Source: Anaerolinea sp.
Lineage (GTDB): Bacteria; Chloroflexota; Anaerolineae; Anaerolineales; Villigracilaceae
DNA length: 64,000 bases
Reading direction: 5' to 3'
Assembly: GCA_020723805.1 (NCBI GenBank)
Contig: DYID01000005.1
Coordinates: 1-64,000 of the forward strand
Of this stretch, positions 26,577 through 34,548 are shown one piece after another (within the stretch, counting starts at the first letter, position 1; the number at the start of each line of letters is the position of its first letter). The notes under the pieces were generated by a model. It worked only from the letters and a program-made list of their open reading frames with translations. It was not told where the DNA came from and made no database searches. A program made the translations under genes and the position numbers.

Positions 26577-26692
26577 AGAGTGCTAAAAGAATGGGTTAAA
26601 GATTTTTCTGCCACAGAGCTCACAGAGATCTCTGAGAAAAATCTCAAAATCTCTGCGCTCTCTGTGGCTAAGCCCATGACATTGGACACTCG
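26577..26692. repeat. MITE-like repeat family D (copy 2, 116 bp)
   Basis: Termini begin GAGAGTGCTAAAAG and end TTGGACACTC; inside, GCCACAGAG and CTCTGTGGC are perfect inverted repeats. Block order matches 20742-20883 (AGTG-CTAA, GGGTTAAAGA, CCACAGAG, CTCTGTGG, CACTC). It occupies half of the gap between the divergent hydrolase and DMT transporter genes. Confidence 0.75.
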
Positions 26693-26749
26693 CGGCAGTT
26701 GAAAGTGGATTGTGGATTTATAATGTGCCGACTGCCCAGGAGAAAAACC

Positions 26750-27631
26750 GTGACAAAATCAAAAACCGTTCCCTATCTGGAAGCCCTCTTTGCCGTCGTG
26801 GTGTGGGGGGCGTCGTTCATCGCCACCAAAGTCGCTTTGCAGGATGTCTCCCCCGTTACCGTGGTGTGGCTCCGTTTTTCGATGGGCGTGCTCATCCTCG
26901 GCGCGGCGGTTGCCATGCGCGGTGAGTTTGCGCTTCCCAGGAGGAGCGAATGGGCGTATTTTGCCCTGCTCGGTTTTTTGGGGATTACCTTTCACCAGTG
27001 GCTGCAATCGAACGGATTGCAGACTTCGGAAGCGGGAACCACCGCCTGGATCGTTGCCACTACGCCGGTCTTCATGGCAATGCTCGGACGCTTCATTCTC
27101 AAGGAACGGCTGGACTGGCTCAAAACCCTGGGCATTTTCCTCGCCTTTGCCGGGGTGCTGCTGGTCGTCTCCAAAGGCAACCTGTCTTCCGTTTCGGTGG
27201 GCAGGTTTGGCGCACCCGGCGACAAGTTGATTCTGGTCAGCGCCGTCAACTGGGCGGTGTTCTCGGTCCTTTCGCGGCGCGGACTGAAAGCATACCCGGC
27301 CGGCTTGATGATGTTCTACGTGATGACGCTGGGCTGGCTGTTCACTTCCCTGCTGTTCTTTGCCGGGGGGAACATTGCCGAAGTAAGCGGTCTGACTTTC
27401 AACGGCTGGCTGGGCATCGCCTTTCTCGGCGTGTTCTGTTCGGGGCTGGCATACATCGCATGGTACGACGCTTTGCAGGCGCTCTCTGCGGCGCAGACGG
27501 GGGTGTTTTTATACATCGAGCCGCTGGTGGCGGTGGTGGTGGCGTTCTTTGTGCTGGGAGAGCCAGTCACGCTCGTTTCGCTTCTTGGGGGCGGGGTCAT
27601 CCTGTTTGGGGTGTGGCTGGTGAACCGGTAA
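26750..27631 (+). CDS. DMT superfamily (EamA) transporter
   Basis: The 293-residue protein has ten hydrophobic segments in two EamA repeats, with the family opening LEALFAVVVWGASFIATKVAL and the mid-protein phrase GVLLVVSKG. GTG 26750 is chosen because AGGAG lies 7 bases before it; an in-frame TTG at 26699 would add 17 residues of poor quality. EamA carriers move amino acids, metabolites or drugs; the substrate is unknown. It is not clearly linked to the malK gene that follows. Confidence 0.92.
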   Translation: MTKSKTVPYLEALFAVVVWGASFIATKVALQDVSPVTVVWLRFSMGVLILGAAVAMRGEFALPRRSEWAYFALLGFLGITFHQWLQSNGLQTSEAGTTAWIVATTPVFMAMLGRFILKERLDWLKTLGIFLAFAGVLLVVSKGNLSSVSVGRFGAPGDKLILVSAVNWAVFSVLSRRGLKAYPAGLMMFYVMTLGWLFTSLLFFAGGNIAEVSGLTFNGWLGIAFLGVFCSGLAYIAWYDALQALSAAQTGVFLYIEPLVAVVVAFFVLGEPVTLVSLLGGGVILFGVWLVNR

Positions 27632-27732
27632 AAACTCGCGGGGAGAAAAGGCTGTGGAAGGCAGGGCAGGCACGGGCGGAGTCGGGGGCGGGTCTTCGTC
27701 TCCCCAAATTCATTCCGTTGCGAAAAAGGCGG

Positions 27733-27756
27733 GAGTATAATGCAGTCACTATACTC
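27733..27756. promoter_or_regulatory. Interrupted palindrome over the putative malK -10 box
   Basis: GAGTATA and TATACTC are perfect inverted repeats 10 bases apart. The left arm includes TATAAT (27736-27741), a good -10 hexamer for malK, which starts at 27779. A suitable -35 is weak. The palindrome is a fair operator candidate for the ROK regulator encoded downstream or another repressor. Confidence 0.5.
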
Positions 27757-27778
27757 TCACGAAACGGAGGAATGACCC

Positions 27779-28879
27779 ATGGCTAGTGTTACGTTCAGAA
27801 ACGTCTACAAGCGGTTTGGAGACGTGATTGCCGTCAACAATCTGAACATCGAAGTTGGCGACAAGGAATTTCTGGTGCTTGTCGGTCCTTCGGGGTGCGG
27901 CAAGACGACCGCCCTGCGCTGTCTGGCGGGTTTGGAGGAAATCAGCGAGGGCGAGATTTTGATTGGCGACCGGGTGGTAAACGATGTTCCGCCCAAAGAC
28001 CGTGACATTGCCATGGTCTTCCAGTCCTATGCGTTGTATCCCCATCTGTCGGTGTATGACAATATGGCGTTCGGTTTGAAACTGCGCAAAGTGCCGAAGG
28101 AGGAAATCAAACGCCGCGTGTATGAAGCGGCAGACATCCTCGGCATCCGCGATTTGTTGGATCGCAAGCCGCGCCAGCTTTCGGGCGGTCAGCGTCAGCG
28201 TGTGGCGGTGGGACGCGCCATCGTGCGCGAGCCGAAGGTCTTCCTGTTCGACGAGCCGCTCTCAAACCTGGACGCCAAACTGCGCGTGGCGATGCGCGCC
28301 GAAATCAGCAAACTGCATCAGCGCCTGCAAACGACCTTTATTTACGTCACCCACGACCAGACGGAAGCCATGACCATGGCGACCCGCATTGCGGTCATCA
28401 ACAAGGGCATTTTGCAGCAGCTCGACACGCCGCAGAATCTTTACGATAAACCCAACAACTTGTTCGTGGCTGGCTTCATCGGCTCGCCTGCCATGAACTT
28501 CTTCCCCGGCAAACTGCGCAAGCAGGACGGAAAACTGCTGGTAGATACCGGCGACTTTGCAGTAACGATCCCGCCCAGCCGCGCCCAGCCCTACGAAGCG
28601 CACGTCGGCAAGGACATCATTTTTGGCATCCGCCCCGAAAACGTCCACGATGTGGACTTTACGCCGCCGAACATTGACGCAGAGAGAGTCACGGTGAAGG
28701 TGGATGTGACCGAGTTGATGGGCAACGAAATCTTCCTGTACCTCGTCAGCGGAAGGAACACGTTTGTCGCCCGCGTGGATCCGCGCTCGAAACTGCGCAT
28801 CGGGCAGGAAGCGCAGGTGGCGTTCGACATGGATAACTTCCACATTTTCGACGCCGCAACCGAGCAAGCCATTCGGTAG
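27779..28879 (+). CDS. malK: Sugar ABC transporter ATPase, MalK/UgpC type
   Basis: The 366-residue ATPase has Walker A GPSGCGKTT, signature LSGGQRQRVAVGRA, Walker B VFLFDEPLSNLD and the switch histidine THDQTEAMTMA. The C-terminal third is the TOBE/OB regulatory domain with GIRPENVHDVD, which marks the MalK/UgpC/MsmK class. GGAGG lies 9 bases before the ATG. The binding protein and permeases are 1.5-6.7 kb downstream, past the ROK gene; the ATPase may serve several sugar transporters, as MsmK does. Confidence 0.94.
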   Translation: MASVTFRNVYKRFGDVIAVNNLNIEVGDKEFLVLVGPSGCGKTTALRCLAGLEEISEGEILIGDRVVNDVPPKDRDIAMVFQSYALYPHLSVYDNMAFGLKLRKVPKEEIKRRVYEAADILGIRDLLDRKPRQLSGGQRQRVAVGRAIVREPKVFLFDEPLSNLDAKLRVAMRAEISKLHQRLQTTFIYVTHDQTEAMTMATRIAVINKGILQQLDTPQNLYDKPNNLFVAGFIGSPAMNFFPGKLRKQDGKLLVDTGDFAVTIPPSRAQPYEAHVGKDIIFGIRPENVHDVDFTPPNIDAERVTVKVDVTELMGNEIFLYLVSGRNTFVARVDPRSKLRIGQEAQVAFDMDNFHIFDAATEQAIR

Positions 28880-28900
28880 GGTTCGTCTTCTGCTTTCCAG

Positions 28901-28929
28901 TCGGCATCCGCAAGGGTGCCGATTTTTTT
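28901..28929 (+). terminator. Intrinsic terminator of malK
   Basis: TCGGCATCC and GGGTGCCGA form a 9-bp stem with one G-U pair, closed by the GCAA tetraloop and followed by seven Ts. Confidence 0.94.
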
Positions 28930-28951
28930 ATGGTTGAATTTGTTAAAATGC

Positions 28952-28980
28952 TTGAAAAAACAAAGAGGGTATGCTATTAT
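28952..28980 (+). promoter_or_regulatory. Promoter of the ROK regulator gene
   Basis: TTGAAA (28952-28957) and TATTAT (28975-28980) are 17 bases apart. A start near 28987 gives a leader of about 25 bases before ATG 29012. This also rules out the longer in-frame start at 28916. Confidence 0.7.
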
Positions 28981-29011
28981 CTGCTCAGTTTCTCGATACG
29001 ATAATGCCGTT

Positions 29012-30280
29012 ATGAGTACATTTTTCTGGCTCCCCGCCGACTACAATGTCAAGAGTTTTAACAAACATGCGGCTCTTGATTTGATTCGCTTTTCGGGGGC
29101 AGGGATGTCGAGGACGGAACTGGCAGAGCAAATGGGATTGACGCGCGCCGCTGTCAGTTTGATTGTGAACGATTTGCTCGAAAGCGGGGTGGTCATGGAG
29201 GCAGAGAGCCGCTCGGCGCCCAGCGGACGCCCGCCGATTGTCCTCGAAATCAACCCGGAACGGGGCTTGGTCGGCGCAATAGACATGGGGGCGACTCACA
29301 TGAGCATCGCCGTGGCGGATTTTGCCGCCCGCATTCATCAGGAAACGGAAATTTCTCTCGATATCAAAGACGGACCCGAAGTTTGCCTTGCCCAAGCAGA
29401 CAAACTGCTGAAACAGCTCCTTGCCGACAAGGGCTTGCCTGTTTCAGATCTTGCCGCCATTGGCGTGGGCGTGCCGGGACCGGTCATCACCGAAGCGGGT
29501 ACGGTGGTGGCGCCCCCCATCATGCCCGGCTGGGACCGCTATCCCATTCGGGCAAGCCTCGAAAAGAGTTGGGGGTGCCCCGTCACCCTCAACAACGACG
29601 CGGAGTTGGGCGCGCTGGGCGAATGGGCATACGGCGCAGGACGCGGCGAAAAGAACATCGCCTATATCAAAGTGGGAAGCGGCATTGGCGCAGGTTTAAT
29701 CCTCAACAAACAAATCTACGGCGGGACGACCGGCGCAGCAGGCGAAATCGGTCACCTGACCATTGACGAGAACGGTCCGTTGTGCAACTGCGGCAACCAT
29801 GGCTGCTTGGAGGCGTTTGCCGGCGGTCACGCCATTGCGCTTCAGGGACGGGCGCTGGCAAAATCAGGCAAACGGACACTGCTTGCCAGCCTGCCCGTGG
29901 AAAGCATTACGGCGCGGGAAGTGGCAGAAGCCGCCCGCCGCGGAGACCTGTATGCGCAGGAAATCATCCATCGCGCCGGCACCTACATTGGCATTGCCAT
30001 TGCCGGCTTGATCAATCTCTTCAACCCCAGCGTAGTCATCATCGGCGGCGGGGTGGCGGAGGTGGGCGATATGCTTACCACGCCCATCCGCCAGGCGGTT
30101 CGTGAGCGGGCAATGCGCGCCTCCGAACAGGGTGTGCGCATCACCACCGCCATGCTCGGACGCCGTTCCGTGTTGATTGGCGCCATCGTTCAGGCGGTAA
30201 ACGTCGCCATTCATGCCGCCGCTGAAAACAGAAATTCCACTTCAAAAGCCGTTTTCATGGAACCAGTCGAAGTGAATTAA
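29012..30280 (+). CDS. ROK family transcriptional regulator
   Basis: The 422-residue protein has an N-terminal winged helix-turn-helix (about 20-75, MSRTELAEQMGLTRAAVSL) and a ROK sugar-kinase-like domain with the phosphate loop GAIDMGATHMSIAV and zinc motif CNCGNHGCLEAFAGG. This is the NagC/XylR architecture: a sugar-responsive repressor. It is transcribed from its own promoter between malK and the binding-protein gene, so the maltodextrin locus is its most likely target. The kinase-domain residues look complete enough that sugar binding is expected; catalysis is not assured. Confidence 0.94.
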   Translation: MSTFFWLPADYNVKSFNKHAALDLIRFSGAGMSRTELAEQMGLTRAAVSLIVNDLLESGVVMEAESRSAPSGRPPIVLEINPERGLVGAIDMGATHMSIAVADFAARIHQETEISLDIKDGPEVCLAQADKLLKQLLADKGLPVSDLAAIGVGVPGPVITEAGTVVAPPIMPGWDRYPIRASLEKSWGCPVTLNNDAELGALGEWAYGAGRGEKNIAYIKVGSGIGAGLILNKQIYGGTTGAAGEIGHLTIDENGPLCNCGNHGCLEAFAGGHAIALQGRALAKSGKRTLLASLPVESITAREVAEAARRGDLYAQEIIHRAGTYIGIAIAGLINLFNPSVVIIGGGVAEVGDMLTTPIRQAVRERAMRASEQGVRITTAMLGRRSVLIGAIVQAVNVAIHAAAENRNSTSKAVFMEPVEVN

Positions 30281-30379
30281 TCCCGGGATAAGGAGGTGAT
30301 GCCTTTATAATCAACGAAATTACTGTCACGAGATAAACACTTCAAATTAACCCCTAAAATCCTACAAGGAGAAGAAGTA

Positions 30380-31951
30380 ATGAAAACCAAATTCAGTCTG
30401 TTGCTCAGCCTTTTGCTGATCTCAGCCTTCGTGCTTGCCGCCTGCGGCGGTGGAGCCACCGAAGCCCCCACCGAAGAACCGGCTCCTGCACCTACCGAAG
30501 CCCCAGCCGAACCGACTGCCGCTCCGGAACCCACTGCTGCCGCACCTGCCGGCACCCTGCGCATCTGGGCAGATGACACCCGCGCCCCCATCCTCCAAGA
30601 CTTGGCGGATGAAGTGCTCGCCGCCTACAACCTCGAACTCGTCGTCGAACTGAAGTCTGCCATCCGCGATGACTTTCAGGTTGCCGCTCCCCTCGGCGAA
30701 GGTCCCGACATCATCGTGATCCCTCACGACCAGGCTGGCACCCTCGTTGCCAATGGTCTGCTCGCTGAGGTGGATCTGGGCGACAAAGCCGCCGATTTCG
30801 CCCCTGTGGCGCTGCAAGCTTGTACCTTCGACGGCAAACTGTACTGCATGCCCTACGCCACCGAGAACCTGGCTTTCTTCTACAACAAAGACCTGGTTCA
30901 GACTCCTCCCACCACCTGGGATGAAGTCCTCGAAATGGGACGCGCCCTCAAGGCGGAAGGCAAAGTGGAATATGTGATGGCGGTGACCGGCACCACCTAC
31001 GATGTGTACCCGCTTTACACCTCCTTTGGCGGCTACATCTTCGGCAAACTCCCCAACGGCGACTGGAATCCTGAAGACCTCGGCGTGGACAGCCCCGGCA
31101 TGATCGAAGGCGTCAAGTGGCTTGCCGACGGCGTCAAAAACGGTGACCTGCCCGCCGATTGGGATTGGGCGAACAACCACGCTCTGTTCGAAACCGGCAA
31201 AGCGCCGTTCATCATGGCTGGACCGTGGGCTTTGAGCCGCATTCGCGAATCGGGCGTTCCCTACGCCATCACCAACTTCCCCAGCGGCGGTTATCCGTTC
31301 GCCGGCACGCAGGGCTTCTTCATCAATGCCCAGAGCGAAAACGTTCTGCTCGCTCAGGCGTTCCTGAACGAGTTCATTGCGACCGAAGATGTCATGCTCA
31401 AACTCTACGAAGTCGGTCAGCGCGCGCCTGCCTACCTGCCCGCTCTGGAAAAGGTTGACGATCCCGACCTGAAGGCGTTTGCCGAGGCTGGGAAAAACGC
31501 CACCATGATGCCCGCCATCCCCGCCATGGGTTCGGTGTGGGGCAACTGGAATGACGGCGTCGTCCTCGCCCGCGACGGCAAACAGGATCCCGAAACCGCC
31601 ATGAAGGAAGCTGCCGCCAAGATCCGCGCCCTGATTGCCAACCCGCTGACCGGCATGGTCAACATCCCCGGCTCGTATCAGGACGAAGCAGGCTGCTCCG
31701 GCGACTGGCAGCCCGACTGCGCCGCCACTGCCATGACCAAAGGCGACGACGGCAAATACTACAGTGGTCCGTTCACACTGCCTGCCGGCGACTATGAATA
31801 CAAGGTCGCTTTGGACGGGTCGTGGACGGTCAACTACGGCTCCGATGGCGCTCAGGATGGTCCCAATTACAAACTGAGCCTCACCGCCGAATCCAAAGTT
31901 TCCTTCATTTACGACCCCGCGACCAAGCTCGTCGAGGTCAAAGTTGAGTAA
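30380..31951 (+). CDS. malE: Maltodextrin-type solute-binding lipoprotein with C-terminal X25 module
   Basis: The 523-residue protein has a lipoprotein signal (LLISAFVLAACGGG, Cys22), a Pro/Glu/Ala/Thr linker (25-55) and a family 1 extracellular binding domain (about 57-430) with the family phrases LYCMPYATENLAFFYNKDL and GPWALSRI. Unusually, residues about 432-523 match the X25 module of amylopullulanases (GCSGDWQPDCAATAM, LPAGDYEYKVALDGSW). That module could help hold starch or glycogen chains. AAGGAG lies 10 bases before the ATG. A strong terminator follows, which would give more binding protein than permease. Confidence 0.93.
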   Translation: MKTKFSLLLSLLLISAFVLAACGGGATEAPTEEPAPAPTEAPAEPTAAPEPTAAAPAGTLRIWADDTRAPILQDLADEVLAAYNLELVVELKSAIRDDFQVAAPLGEGPDIIVIPHDQAGTLVANGLLAEVDLGDKAADFAPVALQACTFDGKLYCMPYATENLAFFYNKDLVQTPPTTWDEVLEMGRALKAEGKVEYVMAVTGTTYDVYPLYTSFGGYIFGKLPNGDWNPEDLGVDSPGMIEGVKWLADGVKNGDLPADWDWANNHALFETGKAPFIMAGPWALSRIRESGVPYAITNFPSGGYPFAGTQGFFINAQSENVLLAQAFLNEFIATEDVMLKLYEVGQRAPAYLPALEKVDDPDLKAFAEAGKNATMMPAIPAMGSVWGNWNDGVVLARDGKQDPETAMKEAAAKIRALIANPLTGMVNIPGSYQDEAGCSGDWQPDCAATAMTKGDDGKYYSGPFTLPAGDYEYKVALDGSWTVNYGSDGAQDGPNYKLSLTAESKVSFIYDPATKLVEVKVE

Positions 31952-31959
31952 GTAAGTTG

Positions 31960-31997
31960 AAAGAGGCTGAGGAACGCTGTTCCTCAGCCTCTTTTGT
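31960..31997 (+). terminator. Intrinsic terminator/attenuator between malE and malF
   Basis: AAAGAGGCTGAGGAAC and its exact complement form a 16-bp stem with loop GCT, ending in TTTT and followed by G. It lies 8 bases after the malE stop and 39 before malF, so partial read-through would set the ratio of binding protein to permease. Confidence 0.88.
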
Positions 31998-32035
31998 CTA
32001 TTCCCTACTCCACGCTTCTCCATCGAGGAGGTCCC

Positions 32036-33637
32036 ATGAGCCAAGCCCTGCCGGAAAAGCCAAAGAAAAGGTCCGGGATGACCGAAGAATCCTTCTTGTC
32101 GAGATTGATGCGGATCATCCTGCTGATCGTGTTCGACGCCGGAGCCGTCTGGTTCATCCAAAACGCCCTCTCCAAAGGCTTCGATCAACTGGCAATTGTC
32201 ATCGGCGTGATTGCCGTCATGTTCAACCTCATTTTCCTGCTCCCGCAGGCATATCCGCTGCGGTGGATGGCGTTCGGGCTGGGGTTCCTGATTCTGTTCA
32301 CCATTTACCCCATCATCTTTACGGTCTATGTGGCGTTTACGAACTATGGCGACGGGCACCTGCTCACCAAGGAGCAGGCAATTCCGCTCATCGAAAAGCA
32401 GGTTTATCTGCCCGAAGGAGGACGCTCCTATTCATGGACAGCCTACCGCAACGAGGCGGGCGAGTATGCGCTGTGGCTGATCAGTCCCGAAGGTGAGACC
32501 TTTCTGGCGAAACCCGGCGAGGAAATTCTGCCCGCCAAGCCCGGCGACCCCGGCATCGGCGAAGCGGACAGCAAGGGCATTCCCCTCTCCATCGAAGGCT
32601 ACCAGCGTCTCAACACTCTGCTTGCCGCCGCAGACAAGAATCTCCCCAACATCAAGTTTGGCTTGGAAGGCGATCAGGTCATTCAGATTCGCAACCCAAG
32701 CGAAGCCGCCGAATTACAGAGCCGCTTCAAATACGACGAAGCGACCGACACGGTGGTGGATCAGTCGAACGGCGAAATCTATTACAACGTGGACGGCACC
32801 TTCACTTCACGAACAGGGAAAACCATCTCGCCCGGCTTCCGCACCGTGGTGGGGCTGAAAAACTTCAGGGACTTCCTGACCAGCCCGGCGCTGCGTGGAC
32901 CGCTGGTTCAAATCGTCACCTGGAACTTCATCTTCCCGACGGTCAGCGTCGTTTCCACATTTGCGCTGGGGCTGGCAATCGCCATCATGTTCAACGACCC
33001 CGATTTCCCGTTCAAGAAATTAATCCGCTCCCTGCTCATCATTCCCTACACCATCCCCGGTTTGATCAGCATCATCATCTGGCGCGGCTTGCTGAACTCG
33101 GAATTCGGCATCGTCAACAAAATTCTGAACGACCTCATCGGCACCGCGCCGCGCTGGACGACGGAACCGTTCTGGGCGCAGGTGGCGATTCTGCTCGTGA
33201 ACTTATGGCTGGGTTACCCCTACATGATGCTGGTCAGCAGCGGCGCACTGCAATCCATCCCCTCCGACATCTATGAAGCGGCGATGATTGACGGGGCAAC
33301 TCCCTGGCAGCGATTTCGCCGCATCACCCTGCCCCTGCTGTTGATTGCCGTGGGTCCCCTGCTCATTGCTTCCTACGTCTTCAACTTCAACAACTTCAAC
33401 CTGATCTACCTGTTCATCGCCGGCGGTCCGCCCATCCCCAATGCGGCGACGCAGGCAGGCTATACCGACATCCTCATCAGTTACGTCTATAAACTCGCGT
33501 TCGAGAGCGGCGGGCGGGGCGTGCAATACGGTCTGGCGTCTGCCATCTCCATCGTGGTCTTCTTCATCGTAGGCGCGATTACCCTGTTCCAATACCGCTT
33601 CACCAATATGTGGGAGGAGGCAAGCGAAAATGTCTAA
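32036..33637 (+). CDS. malF: Maltose/maltodextrin ABC transporter permease MalF
   Basis: The 533-residue permease has three N-terminal membrane helices, a large external domain between about residues 105 and 285 as in E. coli MalF, and a permease core with the EAA loop EAAMIDGATPWQRFRRITLP near residue 420. ATG 32036 is used because GAGGAGGT lies 6 bases upstream; an in-frame start 14 codons earlier lies inside the terminator region. The external loop would contact the binding protein. It overlaps malG by 8 bases. Confidence 0.94.
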   Translation: MSQALPEKPKKRSGMTEESFLSRLMRIILLIVFDAGAVWFIQNALSKGFDQLAIVIGVIAVMFNLIFLLPQAYPLRWMAFGLGFLILFTIYPIIFTVYVAFTNYGDGHLLTKEQAIPLIEKQVYLPEGGRSYSWTAYRNEAGEYALWLISPEGETFLAKPGEEILPAKPGDPGIGEADSKGIPLSIEGYQRLNTLLAAADKNLPNIKFGLEGDQVIQIRNPSEAAELQSRFKYDEATDTVVDQSNGEIYYNVDGTFTSRTGKTISPGFRTVVGLKNFRDFLTSPALRGPLVQIVTWNFIFPTVSVVSTFALGLAIAIMFNDPDFPFKKLIRSLLIIPYTIPGLISIIIWRGLLNSEFGIVNKILNDLIGTAPRWTTEPFWAQVAILLVNLWLGYPYMMLVSSGALQSIPSDIYEAAMIDGATPWQRFRRITLPLLLIAVGPLLIASYVFNFNNFNLIYLFIAGGPPIPNAATQAGYTDILISYVYKLAFESGGRGVQYGLASAISIVVFFIVGAITLFQYRFTNMWEEASENV

Positions 33638-34547
33638 CCTCACTCGAACCTTCGGCGCCTTGCGTTCCTCGCAGAAATTCCAAAAACGCTTCAGCATCGC
33701 CATGCGGCTGGTCATTGCGGTGTTCCTGATTGCCTTCTCCATTTTCCCGGTGTTGTGGATCGTTTCCGCCTCTTTCGACCCGTCGCAATCACTCGCCACA
33801 CAGGAATCCATCATCCCGCGTAACGCCAGTCTGCAAAACTACCTGAGACTATTCGACAAGGACCCCAACTACAAGTTCGGCGACCTGGTCTTCCAAAAGT
33901 GGATTTTGAACTCCGTCAAAGTTTCGGGCATCTCCACCCTCCTCAGCCTGACCATCACCACCATGGCGGCGTATGCCTTCTCGCGTATGCGCTTCAAGGG
34001 ACGCGTCACCATGCTCAAGGGCATCCTGCTGATTCAGGTCTTCCCCAACCTGCTGGCGTTGGTCGCCATTTATGTGATCATCTTCCAGTTCGGCGAAATC
34101 ATCCCTGCACTGGGACTGAACACCCACGCCGGCCTGATCATGGTGTACCTCGGCGGTTCGATGGGCATGAACATCTGGCTGATGAAAGGCTTCCTCGACA
34201 CCATCCCGCGCGACATTGACGAATCGGGCATGGTGGACGGCGCCTCGCACTTCCAGATTTTCTGGCATCTCATCCTGCCGCTTCTGCGCCCCATCCTGGT
34301 GGTCATCGGCATCCTCTCCTTCATCGGCACCTACGGCGACTTCGTCCTCGCCCGCATTCTGCTCAACGACGTGAACCAGTACACCCTCATGGTGGGACTG
34401 CAAATCTTCACCGCCGGTCAATTCGACCAGAAATGGGGCGTCTTTGCCGCCGGCGCGTTGATTGGCGCACTGCCCATCATGCTCATTTATCTCGCCCTGC
34501 AAGACCAAATCGTCGGCGGGTTGACTCAGGGAGCGGTCAAAGGATAG
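33630..34547 (+). CDS. malG: Maltose/maltodextrin ABC transporter permease MalG
   Basis: The 305-residue permease has six membrane segments and the EAA-type loop DESGMVDGASHFQIFWHLILP that contacts the ATPase. The N-terminal part (SILDPSQ-like VSASFDPSQS) and the C-terminal tail after the last helix are typical for MalG. It starts within the last codons of malF and ends one base before the FG-GAP/peroxidase fusion gene. Confidence 0.94.
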   Translation: MSNLTRTFGALRSSQKFQKRFSIAMRLVIAVFLIAFSIFPVLWIVSASFDPSQSLATQESIIPRNASLQNYLRLFDKDPNYKFGDLVFQKWILNSVKVSGISTLLSLTITTMAAYAFSRMRFKGRVTMLKGILLIQVFPNLLALVAIYVIIFQFGEIIPALGLNTHAGLIMVYLGGSMGMNIWLMKGFLDTIPRDIDESGMVDGASHFQIFWHLILPLLRPILVVIGILSFIGTYGDFVLARILLNDVNQYTLMVGLQIFTAGQFDQKWGVFAAGALIGALPIMLIYLALQDQIVGGLTQGAVKG

Positions 34548-34548
34548 G

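Noticed and set aside
30299-30310. Three-codon ORF (ATGCCTTTATAA) after a GGAGG before malE, as a leader peptide
   Set aside because: Too short to distinguish from chance; it also overlaps the TATAAT-like box, so it is probably upstream of the transcript start.
30422-32359. A 645-codon minus-strand ORF opposite malE and malF
   Set aside because: It lies exactly over the coding strand of clear transporter genes, has a composition expected from the complement of GC-rich codons, and matches no family pattern.
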